44,436 nt of DNA. Source: DASVFB01 sp963815965 (GTDB lineage: Bacteria; Actinomycetota; Thermoleophilia; Gaiellales; Gaiellaceae). The stretch spans positions 1 through 44,436 of the forward strand of contig CAWFIT010000010.1 of assembly GCA_963815965.1 (NCBI GenBank), in the 5' to 3' direction. The position numbers and the translations under genes are program-made. Below, one piece after another: positions 17,744-25,845 of this stretch. Positions within the stretch are counted from its first letter, which is position 1. Each line of letters starts with the position of its first letter. The notes under the pieces are model-generated. The model saw only the letters and a program-made list of their open reading frames with translations. It did no database searches and was not told the origin of the DNA.

Positions 17744-18115
17744 TCAGTGTTCCCTCGGCTCTGATGACGCACCGACACGCTCAGACGAGAGGATGCTCGC
17801 GCCGCGGAGCTTGTCTACGCCTACGCTGCTGCGGGTGTCGGGTTCGCTCCGGCTTGACAGGTCCGATTGCTGTGTCGCCGGCTGATTCTTGCTTTGCGGC
17901 TGCTCGAGGTCAGGCCAGCCGAGTTCTTTCATTGACCAGCCCGCGTTCCACATCTTGGTCAAGTGCTTGAGCGTGCCGTCTTCGAACTGCATGACGTAGA
18001 CGGAATCCGTCCGCGTGCTCTTGCCCGTAGGCGGCATCGGACCGCGTTCCGGTGTGCGTGCCTCGATGGCGCAAGGAGAACGGCCGCACGGCAGATTGTG
18101 ATGACCTCCGCCCGA
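17744..18115 (-). pseudogene. C-terminal remnant of a SnoaL-like ester-cyclase/NTF2-fold protein
   Basis: The minus-strand frame reads CAIEARTPERGPMPPTGKST followed by DSVYVMQFEDGTLKHLTKMW and NAGWSMKELGW. This matches the end of SnoaL-like polyketide-cyclase or ester-cyclase proteins (PPTGK, then IxHxTKxWND, then LxQLGW). The N-terminal half of the fold is missing. The frame then runs on without similarity to a stop at 17744. Upstream the same frame is only a shadow of the small gene at 18150-18470, so there is no start. Confidence 0.5.
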
Positions 18116-18149
18116 AACGGAGAGCGCCGCGCCGTTCGGCTGTCGCGCG

Positions 18150-18470
18150 CTAGTCACCGACCCTGCGCCATCCGACAGCGAGACGGTCTCCGACCTCCAT
18201 ACCGACGCCGACCGCGCTGACTTCTCCGTCCAGCAGCCACGTCGCTTCATAGAGCTCGCCCGTCCTCTCGATCTCGAGGTCGTACTCGTCGGAGAACTCC
18301 CCGTTCTCGTGGAAGTAGCGGATGTGGTACCGCCCGGCGAAACCCTCCTCAGGGCCGCCGGTCGCGTGACCCGAGCCGCCCCATGCGTTCTCGTACGACC
18401 ACCGTGCGTCGAGCGTGCCGGCCTCCTCACCCCGGCGGTACAGAGCGAAACCGATGTTGGATCCCTTCAT
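18150..18470 (-). CDS. Small acidic protein of unknown function
   Basis: 106 residues from an ATG with a strong ribosome site, GGGAGGAT, six bases upstream. Composition and pattern suggest an all-beta, lipocalin- or GrlR-like fold: GFALYRRGEEAGTLDARWSY, GFAGRYHIRYF, YDLEIERTGELYEATW, then a GVGM stretch. No signal peptide or membrane segment. I do not recognise the family with confidence. It starts 43 bases after the cyclase-STAND gene on the same strand, so it may be the third gene of that operon and is the only other intact gene between the tRNA-derived repeats. Confidence 0.65.
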   Translation of the reverse strand: MKGSNIGFALYRRGEEAGTLDARWSYENAWGGSGHATGGPEEGFAGRYHIRYFHENGEFSDEYDLEIERTGELYEATWLLDGEVSAVGVGMEVGDRLAVGWRRVGD

Positions 18471-18513
18471 CGACTGATCCTCCCACAGACGAACAACGAT
18501 CTAAAGACGTTCT

Positions 18514-21237
18514 TCAGACCGAAGCTGTCTCGGGGATCCTGGCCACGTCGAGTGCTTCCTTGATCGTGAGCTTGCTGCCGATCTCTGTGGCTCGGGCGAG
18601 GTCTTCGGCCGAGAGCGCTGCACGTGCCTGGTCGACGAAGTCGCGCTCGATTGTCTCGCCGGAGTAGACGTTGACGATGCCTTCCTCCTGGGCGTAGATC
18701 TCAGCCGCGGCCGCGATCTGTACGGCGTTCTCCGGCCTGTTTTCGATCGCCTCGACGGCGGCGAGGCCGATCAGCGAGAGCCCGACTCCACGGTCGCTCG
18801 CGACGTCGGTGTAAGCGTGCACGGCGTCGAGGAAGGACCGGCGCGCGAGCGTAGGGTCGTAGTTTCGGATGTGCGTCCAGGCCGTCTCGGACAGGATCCG
18901 GGCTTCCTCGGCTCGGTCGCCGATCGCTTCGAACGCGGCGAGCGACTGCCGGTAGAGGTCGAGTGCGCCGGCGAGGTCACCTCGACCCGACGCGAGCTGC
19001 GCGAGCCCGCCGAGCGAGACGCCCGCTCCTTCCTCGTCGCCGATCCGCCGCTGGGTCTCGAGCGCCTGGGAGTACCTCGTCTGCGCGGTGTCGACGTCGC
19101 CCGCGGCGGCGTTGAGAATGCCGTCGAATGTCGACGCAAATGCCTCGCCCCAGGTAAAGCCAAGGGCGCGGCACGTCTCGACACTCTCGCTCGTGCATTT
19201 GAGCCCTGCGTCGAGATCGACCTCGATCAGCCCGATGCCCCGGCAGAGCGCGGCAAGGCAGAGTTCGCGACCGGCTTCGCACTCCACGGCGATGCGGTAC
19301 GCCTCGGCCCACTCGTCGTTCGCACGCTCGAACTGACCGAGCATGTCCGACGCGAGTCCCGCCGTGACAAGCGCGCCCGCGCGCGCGACCGTGGGAGAGC
19401 GCCCGGTGTCGGCGTCGAGGAACGACGAGGCGTACTCTCGGGCGGTGACGTTCTTGCCGCGGACGTGCCAGTAAAGCCATAGGTCGCCGCACATCTGCAG
19501 GCCCTCTTCGCAGGCAGCCGCGTCGCCGGATCGCGCCGCCGCCAGGAGCGTGTCCAGCGCCGCTTGGAGGTTGCCCTCCTCGGCGATGCCGCGTTCGAGC
19601 GACCCGACCTGATCGCTGCCCTCGATGCCGTCGCGGATTTCCCGGCCGACCTCCGCGTATCGGTGAGCGTGCCTCAGCGCGGCCTCGCGCGTCTCGCCCG
19701 CGGCCTCGAGCCGCTCGCGGGCGAACTCGCCGATCGTCTGCAGCATCCGCAGCCGGTCAGCATGGACGTCCGCCTGGACGAGCGCCTTGTCGACGAGCGA
19801 CTCGAGCTCGTCGAGCACGCTCTCGCCGGAGTCAGCGCAGACGGCCTCGACGTCTGCGAACGCACACCCTCCCGCGAAGACGGCCATGCGCCGGAACAGG
19901 CGCTGCTCCGATTCGCCGAGGAGCGAGTGGCTCCAGTCGATCGTGGCGCGCAGCGTCTGCTGCCGCTCGGGCGTGTCGCGGGAGCCGGATCTGAGCACCT
20001 CGAGGGCGTGGTCGAGGCGCTCGAGCAGCGCTTCCGGAGACAGGAGCCGCAGCCGCGCGGCAGCGAGCTCGAGCGCAAGCGGCAGGCCGTCCAGGCGCTC
20101 GCAGATTGCCGTGACGTCCGCCTCGTTCTTCGGCGTGAGCTCGAACAAGCCTCGCACCGCCTGCGCGCGCCCGACGAAGAGCACGATCGCCGGCGAAAGC
20201 TCGAGTGGGGCGAGCGCGCATTCGCGTTCGGCGGAGATCCGCAGCGGTGTCCTGCTCGTCGTCACGACGCGCAGCCCCGGACAGCGCTCGATCAGGCGTG
20301 CGACTTCCGGCGCGGCCGACGCGACGATTTGCTCGAGGTTGTCCAAGAGCAAGAGCGCCCTCTTGTCGCCGATCAACACGGCGATGCCCTCTGCGAGCGT
20401 GCGTCCCTCCGCCTCCTTCACGTCCAGCGCGTCCGCGAGTGCAGGGACAAACTGCGCGGGGTCGGTGACGTCGGCGAGGGCGACGAACGCGACCCCGTCG
20501 AGGAACTCGGGAGAGAGCGTGCGGCCGAGCTCGACCACGACACGCGTCTTCCCGACACCGCCTGGGCCTGCGATCGTGACGAGCCGATGCTCGCGCACGA
20601 GCCCGACGAGTGACGCCAGGTCGTCGTCTCGACCGACCAACGGCGTGGCCGGGTCGGGGAGGTTGCTCGGCAGGCTGGCGAAACGTTCGCCCTTGCCCTC
20701 CAGCGCTTCCGAGTCGGGCACCACGAGGCCGTCGGCCGCGACCGCATAGAGCTCGAACGGACGCCCGACGTTCTTGAGCTTGAACCGGCCCAAGCGGACG
20801 ACGCCGAAGTCGTTCCGGTTCTTGATCTGGTCGTACGCGGAGTCGGACAACATCACGCCGCCGGGCACCGCGAAGGACTCGATCCGGGCGGCGATGTTCA
20901 CGGCGTCGCCGGTGAGCCGCTCGGGCTCGACGATCACCTCGCCCACGTGGACGCCGATGCGAACGGGGACGTCGTGCGCGGTGAGCTCCCGCTGGATCGC
21001 AACGGCGGCGGAAACCGCCGCGAGGGAGCTCGGGAACATGCTCATGCTGCCGTCCCCGAGGCGCTGGACGATCGTGCCGCCGAAGTCGTCGTGGCGGCCC
21101 TGGACCGCACGCATATACCGGTCGCGTTTGTCGATTGCCACGCGCTCGTCCGTCTGCATCAGCGCCGTGTAGCCGACCACGTCGGTGAACATCACTGCGA
21201 CGAGCTGGCGATCGAGCTGCGCAGTCACAGCCGTCAT
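18514..21237 (-). CDS. Class III adenylate/guanylate cyclase domain - STAND ATPase - TPR protein (canonical cyclase residues)
   Basis: 907 residues. The N-terminal cyclase domain has Asp19 (VMFTDVVGYTA), Asp62 (RLGDGSMSMF) and the transition-state pair Asn114 and Arg118 (GDAVNIAARIES), so it looks catalytically complete. Walker A GPGGVGKT is at 224-231, then ALLLLDNLEQIV and GLPLALELAAARL; the last 450 residues are TPR-like helices. The ATG overlaps the stop of the upstream cyclase-STAND gene in an ATGA, so translation is coupled and the two products are made together. The cyclase type differs from its partner's, so this is not a simple recent tandem duplication. Confidence 0.9.
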   Translation of the reverse strand: MTAVTAQLDRQLVAVMFTDVVGYTALMQTDERVAIDKRDRYMRAVQGRHDDFGGTIVQRLGDGSMSMFPSSLAAVSAAVAIQRELTAHDVPVRIGVHVGEVIVEPERLTGDAVNIAARIESFAVPGGVMLSDSAYDQIKNRNDFGVVRLGRFKLKNVGRPFELYAVAADGLVVPDSEALEGKGERFASLPSNLPDPATPLVGRDDDLASLVGLVREHRLVTIAGPGGVGKTRVVVELGRTLSPEFLDGVAFVALADVTDPAQFVPALADALDVKEAEGRTLAEGIAVLIGDKRALLLLDNLEQIVASAAPEVARLIERCPGLRVVTTSRTPLRISAERECALAPLELSPAIVLFVGRAQAVRGLFELTPKNEADVTAICERLDGLPLALELAAARLRLLSPEALLERLDHALEVLRSGSRDTPERQQTLRATIDWSHSLLGESEQRLFRRMAVFAGGCAFADVEAVCADSGESVLDELESLVDKALVQADVHADRLRMLQTIGEFARERLEAAGETREAALRHAHRYAEVGREIRDGIEGSDQVGSLERGIAEEGNLQAALDTLLAAARSGDAAACEEGLQMCGDLWLYWHVRGKNVTAREYASSFLDADTGRSPTVARAGALVTAGLASDMLGQFERANDEWAEAYRIAVECEAGRELCLAALCRGIGLIEVDLDAGLKCTSESVETCRALGFTWGEAFASTFDGILNAAAGDVDTAQTRYSQALETQRRIGDEEGAGVSLGGLAQLASGRGDLAGALDLYRQSLAAFEAIGDRAEEARILSETAWTHIRNYDPTLARRSFLDAVHAYTDVASDRGVGLSLIGLAAVEAIENRPENAVQIAAAAEIYAQEEGIVNVYSGETIERDFVDQARAALSAEDLARATEIGSKLTIKEALDVARIPETASV

Positions 21238-24029
21238 CTCTTCCCGTTGAGGCTACTGCTGAGTTCCTCCAACGTCGTGGCGCCCGCGGCCTCGCGGGCC
21301 GCGGCGAGCCGCTCGGGCATCAGCTCTGCCTCGAGCCGATCGAGGGCCGGGCGGGCGGCGAAGGCGTAGGACGGGGGGAGTTGCTCGTGGCCAATCGCGA
21401 ACGTGAGGAGCACGGCGGCGCGCTCTTGTTCGGCGGGTTCTTCCGCGAGGCACGCGCCGATCCCGCTCAGCGCGAGGAGCTCGAGCGAGACGGCCTGCGC
21501 GCTGTGTGCTCGATCGAGCGCCTCGCCGAAGCGCTGGCGCGCCTCGGCGCCGTCTCCGAGTGTGAGCGCGGCGAAGCCGATGCGGCAGAGGGCCGTGATC
21601 AGTCCCCAGCGGTGGTTGCTCTCGGAGAAGGCGTCGTAGCCGGCGCGTCCGAGCCGCAAGGCCTCGGGGTAGTCGCCCAGCCCGAACGCGCTCGAACTCG
21701 CGCGGCTGAGCGCGTAACCCGCTCCCCCGACCTCGCCGACGGACGCGAACAATTCGTTCGCGGCCAGGTGCAGTCGAAGCGCGTCGCCGTAGCGCTCCTC
21801 GGCGTCGGCGAGGAGGCCCAGCTTGCTCGTACCGTACGCGCGTAAGAGCGGGTTCCCGAGCTTGTCGCAGAGGACATTCGCGGCCTCGAATGCGTCGCGT
21901 GCCGCGTCGAGGTCGTCCATCAGAAGACGGGCGAAACCGAGGTCCATCAGCGCTCCGGGCTCGGTGAGTGTGTCGCCGGTCGTTCTCGTGATCTCGATTC
22001 CCTCCTCGAGGAACGCGACCGCCTCCGGGAAGACGTCCCGATACACCGCTCCGATGCCGAGCGCGCACAGACAGCGTGCAACGTCTCGCTCCAGCTTCCG
22101 CGCCCGCAGGATGGGCACGCATCGGAGGGCGAGCTCCTCCGCCGCTGGGTCGTGTCCGAGTCGCGCGCCGATCGCGATCCGGCACGCCGCTGCCGCCAAC
22201 GCGACGGCGCTCGCGCTTCCCGGATCGTCGGAGTCGAAGCCGGCCGTGCGCGCGAGCCGCTCGAGCGTCTCGGCCCCTTCGAACCAGCTGTGCATCCACA
22301 AGAACGTGTAGAACGCTTCGAGCGCCGCTAGCGCTGTCGACTCCCCGTCCTCGACCAGGATCCACTCGACCGCCGCGCGCAGGTTGTCCAGCTCGCCGCG
22401 CAGCTCGTCTCGCGCGGCCGTCACCTCCGGGCCCATCAGCGCCGCCTGCCGTTCCAGGAGCATCGCCGAGTAGTGACGCGCGTGCCGGTCGCGGGCGTCC
22501 GTCTCGTCGGCAGGTGACGCCGCCAGCTGCTCGCGCGCGTACTGGCGCAGCAGCTCGTGCAGCTCGAAACGGCCGAAGTCCGGACGGCGCACGAGCGACT
22601 TCGCGACGAGCTCGGAGAGGAGGCGCAGGTCGGCGCCCGTGACCGCGACCGCGGCGTCGCGGTCGAAGCTGCCGCGGAACACGGACAGGCGCGAGAACGC
22701 GCTGCGCTGCTCGTCGGTGAGCAGGCGCCACGACTGGTCGATGGCCGCTCGCAGGCTGCGGTGCCGTTCCGGAACGTCCCGCGTCGACGTGGCCAGGAAG
22801 TCGATGTTGCCTTCGATCTCGTCCGCGATCTCGGCGCAGGAGAGCACGGACACCCATGAGGCGGCGAGCTCGATGCCGAGCGGCATGCCGTCGACGAGCC
22901 GGCAGATGCGAAGCGCCTCCGTTGTATCGTCGAGAGCGAAGCCCGGTGCGACCTGTTTCGCTCGCTCGACGAACAGGCGCACCGCCGAGGCGCTGCCGTT
23001 TCCGTTCTCCGCGAGACCGAGGCCCTCGACGTCGAACACCCACTCGCTCTGGACGTTCAGCCGCTCCCGCGACGTCGCCAGGAGCTCAACGTGTGGGGCG
23101 CGCTCGATCACCTCGCCCAGAAGCCCGGACCCCTCGACGAGATGCTCGAAGTTGTCGAGCACGAGCAACGTCGAGCGCTCGCTGAGGTAGTCCAGCAGCT
23201 GCTCCTGCGCCGAGAAGCCGCTGTGCGCGCCGTCGACGGAGAACTGGATCGAGTCGGCGAGGGCGGGCGCGAGGAAGTCCGGCGAAGAGACGGAGGCGAG
23301 CGGGACGAAGTGGACGCCGTGCGGGTAGCGGTCGACCCGGCGGGCGGCGGCCTCGAGGGCGAGCCTGGTCTTGCCCGCCCCGCCCGGCCCCACGAGCGTG
23401 AGCAAGCGGCAGTCGGGGTCCTCCAGCAACCGGTCGATCGCTTCCAGCTCCGACGCCCGGCCGACGAACGACGTCCGCGGCAGCGGGAGGTTCTTCATAC
23501 CGGCCTCGACCGTCTTCAGCAGCGGGAACTCGCGCGGCAGACCCTCGATCTCGAGTTGGTAGATGCGCTCGGGCGCGCTGAGGTCCTTGAGCCGGTGCGC
23601 GCCGAGGTCGCGTGCCTCGTGGTCGACGAGCGCGCGAGTTGTCTGCGAGAGCAGTACCTGGCCGCCGTGGCCGACGGCTGCGATGCGCGCGCCTCTGTGC
23701 ACGTCGATTCCGACGTATCCCTCCTCGGTTACACGCGGCTCGCCGGTGTGGAGCCCCATCCGGACGCGGACCGGCCCATTGGCCAGGCCACGCTGGGCGT
23801 CCGCGGCCGCGGCAGCCGCGTCCGACACCCGCGCGAACGCCATGAAGAATGCGTCACCCTGCGTATCGACCTCGACACCGTCGTGGGCCGCACAGGCCGC
23901 GCGCACGACTTGGCGGTGATGGTCGAGTGCATCGCCGTACCCGTCGCCGAGCTCGTGCAGCAGCCGCGTCGACCCCTCGATGTCCGTGAAGAGGAGCGTC
24001 ACCACTCCACTCGGGAGCTTGCGTGGCAC
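21234..24029 (-). CDS. Class III cyclase domain - STAND ATPase - TPR protein (His in place of the transition-state Asn)
   Basis: 931 residues from a GTG at 24029. The cyclase domain has Asp15 (LLFTDIEGSTR) and Asp59 (VDTQGDAFFMAF), but His111 replaces Asn in IDVHRGARI, as in the protein at 14839-17319. Walker A GPGGAGKT is at 214-221, with TLLVLDNFEHLV and GMPLGIELAASW downstream. The C-terminal 450 residues are Ala-rich TPR-like helices. It is the first gene of a coupled pair and the first gene inside the right-hand tRNA-derived repeat. The domain may be inactive alone, or active only with a partner. Confidence 0.9.
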   Translation of the reverse strand: MPRKLPSGVVTLLFTDIEGSTRLLHELGDGYGDALDHHRQVVRAACAAHDGVEVDTQGDAFFMAFARVSDAAAAAADAQRGLANGPVRVRMGLHTGEPRVTEEGYVGIDVHRGARIAAVGHGGQVLLSQTTRALVDHEARDLGAHRLKDLSAPERIYQLEIEGLPREFPLLKTVEAGMKNLPLPRTSFVGRASELEAIDRLLEDPDCRLLTLVGPGGAGKTRLALEAAARRVDRYPHGVHFVPLASVSSPDFLAPALADSIQFSVDGAHSGFSAQEQLLDYLSERSTLLVLDNFEHLVEGSGLLGEVIERAPHVELLATSRERLNVQSEWVFDVEGLGLAENGNGSASAVRLFVERAKQVAPGFALDDTTEALRICRLVDGMPLGIELAASWVSVLSCAEIADEIEGNIDFLATSTRDVPERHRSLRAAIDQSWRLLTDEQRSAFSRLSVFRGSFDRDAAVAVTGADLRLLSELVAKSLVRRPDFGRFELHELLRQYAREQLAASPADETDARDRHARHYSAMLLERQAALMGPEVTAARDELRGELDNLRAAVEWILVEDGESTALAALEAFYTFLWMHSWFEGAETLERLARTAGFDSDDPGSASAVALAAAACRIAIGARLGHDPAAEELALRCVPILRARKLERDVARCLCALGIGAVYRDVFPEAVAFLEEGIEITRTTGDTLTEPGALMDLGFARLLMDDLDAARDAFEAANVLCDKLGNPLLRAYGTSKLGLLADAEERYGDALRLHLAANELFASVGEVGGAGYALSRASSSAFGLGDYPEALRLGRAGYDAFSESNHRWGLITALCRIGFAALTLGDGAEARQRFGEALDRAHSAQAVSLELLALSGIGACLAEEPAEQERAAVLLTFAIGHEQLPPSYAFAARPALDRLEAELMPERLAAAREAAGATTLEELSSSLNGKR

Positions 24030-24340
24030 GCCACCATCATTTCGCGTCGCTCCACATCTGTCGAGGGCGGCTCGTGCGCGGCAAGCCCGCGTGGACGAAT
24101 TCGGTCACGCCAGGGCTGCTGACGCGGCTCGCGGCTGCCCCTGCATCGTCGAACTCGGCGTCAGACCGTTCCGACTCCCGTCGGAGAGGGGGTCAACAGG
24201 GCACGGAACGGCTTGCTCAAGCGAAGTTGATTCGTTTGTCAGAGCGCCGAGGGAACCGCAGCTAGAGCCCGCGAGTGCCCGCGTGTGACAGGCGTTTTCG
24301 ACCCAGGCAAGCTAAACCGGACATTTGCAGGTATTTCGGC

Positions 24341-24384
24341 GAAGCCCTCTGACGGACTCGAACCGTCGACCCCCTCCTTACCAT
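24341..24384 (-). repeat. tRNA-Thr 3'-half repeat, copy 2 (att-like)
   Basis: 44 bases identical to 17575-17618, in the same orientation. This copy keeps five more tRNA bases: the 5' strand of the anticodon stem (CCTCC, at 24385-24389), so the anticodon arm is complete. Beyond that the D arm and 5' acceptor strand are absent. Copies 1 and 2 enclose 6.8 kb with the coupled cyclase-STAND pair. Both outer flanks keep a weakly similar GGGCAT-CGGGAA stretch, hinting at more shared ancestry than the 44 bases. Confidence 0.7.
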
Positions 24385-24610
24385 GGAGGTTCTGGGTCGG
24401 TATTGGCGGATACGGTAGGGCATCGGCGGGAACGTTTTCCCTGCAAATCGTCAGTCGCTCTGTGTCGCTGATGTCCGCGCGTGTCCCCGCGTGCTCAACC
24501 TGTTGTACCCGTCTCGTACCCGCGTGATGTTGTCAGATTGCAAAACGGACAACAGAGGGACGCGCGCTGCTGCTGGGGCCATCGGCGGGAGCGCGGAATC
24601 GGGCTGCGGG

Positions 24611-24632
24611 CAACTACGCGGTTGAGTAGTTG
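24611..24632. promoter_or_regulatory. Inverted repeat upstream of ArsR gene 1, possible operator
   Basis: CAACTA and TAGTTG are separated by ten bases. The same TAGTTG half-site occurs twice upstream of the paralogous second ArsR gene. The site is 115 bases ahead of the start. Confidence 0.4.
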
Positions 24633-24747
24633 TCGGCAGCGGGGATCAGCGCTGCTGCGGATGTGGCGTATGCGGGTCGGGACGAGGATCCAGGGAGAAG
24701 GAGGTCACTAGATACCGGTGAGGGCGTTCCCGCACGAGGAGACGAGG

Positions 24748-25092
24748 ATGACCGTCTCGCATCCGCTTTCGGCCGACCTGGTCGAGTTGATCGCAGCGCG
24801 CTTCGGCGCATTGAGCGAGCCGGTGCGGATCAGGCTGCTCGACCGGCTCCGTGAGGGTGAGGCAAGCGTGCTCGACCTCACGGCCGCGATCGGGACGACG
24901 CCGCAGAACGTCTCCAAGCACCTCGCTGTGCTTCGCCGCGCCGGCATCGTTGCGCGCCGCAAACAGGGGAACTTCGCCTTCTACGCGATCGTCGACGAGG
25001 GCGTCTTCGAGCTCTGCGAGACGGTTTGCGGCAGCCTCGAGCGGCAACTCGAATCGCTCGGCCAGGTCGTCGCTGGTGCGCGGAGCGTCTGA
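24748..25092 (+). CDS. ArsR-family repressor 1 with C-terminal CxxxC
   Basis: 114 residues; ATG at 24748 follows GAGGAGACGAGG. A winged helix covers most of it (ALSEPVRIRLLDRLREGEAS, then TPQNVSKHLAVLRRAGIVAR and KQGNFAFYAIVD). Near the C-terminus is LCETVCGS, a Cys-x3-Cys on the dimerisation helix. The classical CxC metal site of alpha-3 is absent. It is closely similar to the second ArsR protein at 28412. Two such cysteines could bind a metal or form a disulfide or polysulfide. It is followed two bases later by the glutaredoxin-like gene. Confidence 0.9.
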   Translation: MTVSHPLSADLVELIAARFGALSEPVRIRLLDRLREGEASVLDLTAAIGTTPQNVSKHLAVLRRAGIVARRKQGNFAFYAIVDEGVFELCETVCGSLERQLESLGQVVAGARSV

Positions 25093-25094
25093 TC

Positions 25095-25424
25095 ATGCTC
25101 GAGCTGTTCCAGACCGAGTGGTGTCCCGCTTCACGGCGGATCCGCCAGCGGCTGACCGAGCTCGGGCTCGACTACCTCAACCATCAGGTGCCGGTCGAGC
25201 GGGAGGAGCGAACGGTCCTGTTCGCCCGGAGCGGCTCCGACACCGTGCCGACGCTGCTGGCCGAGGATGGCGCGGCGCTTGTCGGCGAGAGGGACATTCT
25301 CGCCTATCTCGAGCGCCACTACGGCGAGTCCGAGCAGGCCGAGGCCCACCGAGCCAAGGCGGCCAAAGCGCGCCGCCGCTACCTGGAGGAGGAATGCGGG
25401 TGCTCGCCACTGGCTACACGCTGA
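25095..25424 (+). CDS. Glutaredoxin/GST-N-like thiol protein
   Basis: 109 residues with ATG at 25095, two bases after the ArsR stop. The thioredoxin-fold N-terminus is MLELFQTEWCPASRRIRQRL with a WCPAS active site (single Cys in the usual CPxC place). Then DTVPTLLAEDG (cis-Pro) and GERDILAYLERHY follow. It is a thiol transferase or the glutathione S-transferase N-domain type. The tail is basic and ends EEECGCSPLATR. The DUF302 gene begins inside its last 31 bases in another frame, so the operon is tightly packed. Confidence 0.8.
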   Translation: MLELFQTEWCPASRRIRQRLTELGLDYLNHQVPVEREERTVLFARSGSDTVPTLLAEDGAALVGERDILAYLERHYGESEQAEAHRAKAAKARRRYLEEECGCSPLATR

Positions 25425-25801
25425 CGCGCACGACGCCGCTCCCATTCGGCGAGGCCGTCGAGCACGTCCGAGCCGAGCTCAAGGCGGAGGGGTTCGGGGT
25501 GCTGTGCGAGATCGACGTGCAAGCGACGATGCAAGAGAAGCTGGGCGTGGAGGGAGACCCGTACGTGATCCTCGGTGCGTGCAACCCTGCGCTCGCTCAC
25601 CAGGCGCTGCAGGCAGAGCCCGACCTCGGCGTGCTGCTGCCCTGCAACGTGGTCGTCTACGAGCGGGAGGGTGAGACTCAGATCTCCGCGATCGACCCCG
25701 AGCGGATGCTCTCGATCGTCGACAACGATCAACTCGCCCCGGTCGCCGCCGAGATCAAGCAGCGCCTGAATGCCGTCGTCGAGCGCTCCTGCAACGCCTG
25801 A
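25394..25801 (+). CDS. DUF302 family protein
   Basis: 135 residues; ATG at 25394 follows GGAGGAGG and overlaps the glutaredoxin-like gene by 31 bases. The DUF302 pattern is clear: FGEAVEHVRAELKAEGFGVL, EIDVQATMQEKLG, YVILGACNPALAHQAL and GVLLPCNVVVYE. The function of DUF302 is not established. The Cys in GACNP and PCNVV are conserved in many members, and family members often sit with ArsR, rhodanese or other sulfur genes. It is the last gene of the ArsR1 operon. Confidence 0.85.
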   Translation: MRVLATGYTLTRTTPLPFGEAVEHVRAELKAEGFGVLCEIDVQATMQEKLGVEGDPYVILGACNPALAHQALQAEPDLGVLLPCNVVVYEREGETQISAIDPERMLSIVDNDQLAPVAAEIKQRLNAVVERSCNA

Positions 25802-25829
25802 GCCTGGGCCGACGGGCGGGGCGAGCAGC

Positions 25830-25845
25830 GCCCGGCTCGCCGGGC
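25830..25845. terminator. Short hairpin between convergent operons
   Basis: GCCCGG and CCGGGC pair around a CTCG loop, in the 44 bases between the DUF302 and rhodanese stops. A six-bp stem without a T run is weak evidence; position is the main argument. Confidence 0.35.

Larger units (their letters stand above)
24030..24747. other. Intergenic region with tRNA-derived repeat and ArsR promoter
   Basis: About 720 bases between the divergent cyclase-STAND operon and the first ArsR gene. It holds the second tRNA-Thr-like repeat, a 15-bp match to 991-1005 at 24510-24524 and the inverted repeat at 24611-24632. I see no integrase gene or fragment. Confidence 0.5.

Noticed and set aside
17575..24384. 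An integrase inside the tRNA-bounded element
   Set aside because: No tyrosine- or serine-recombinase motif was found in either strand of the non-coding parts, and all long frames are accounted for.
24341..24389. A complete tRNA-Thr gene
   Set aside because: Only the anticodon arm, T arm and 3' acceptor strand are present. The D arm and a matching 5' acceptor strand cannot be found in the upstream 40 bases.
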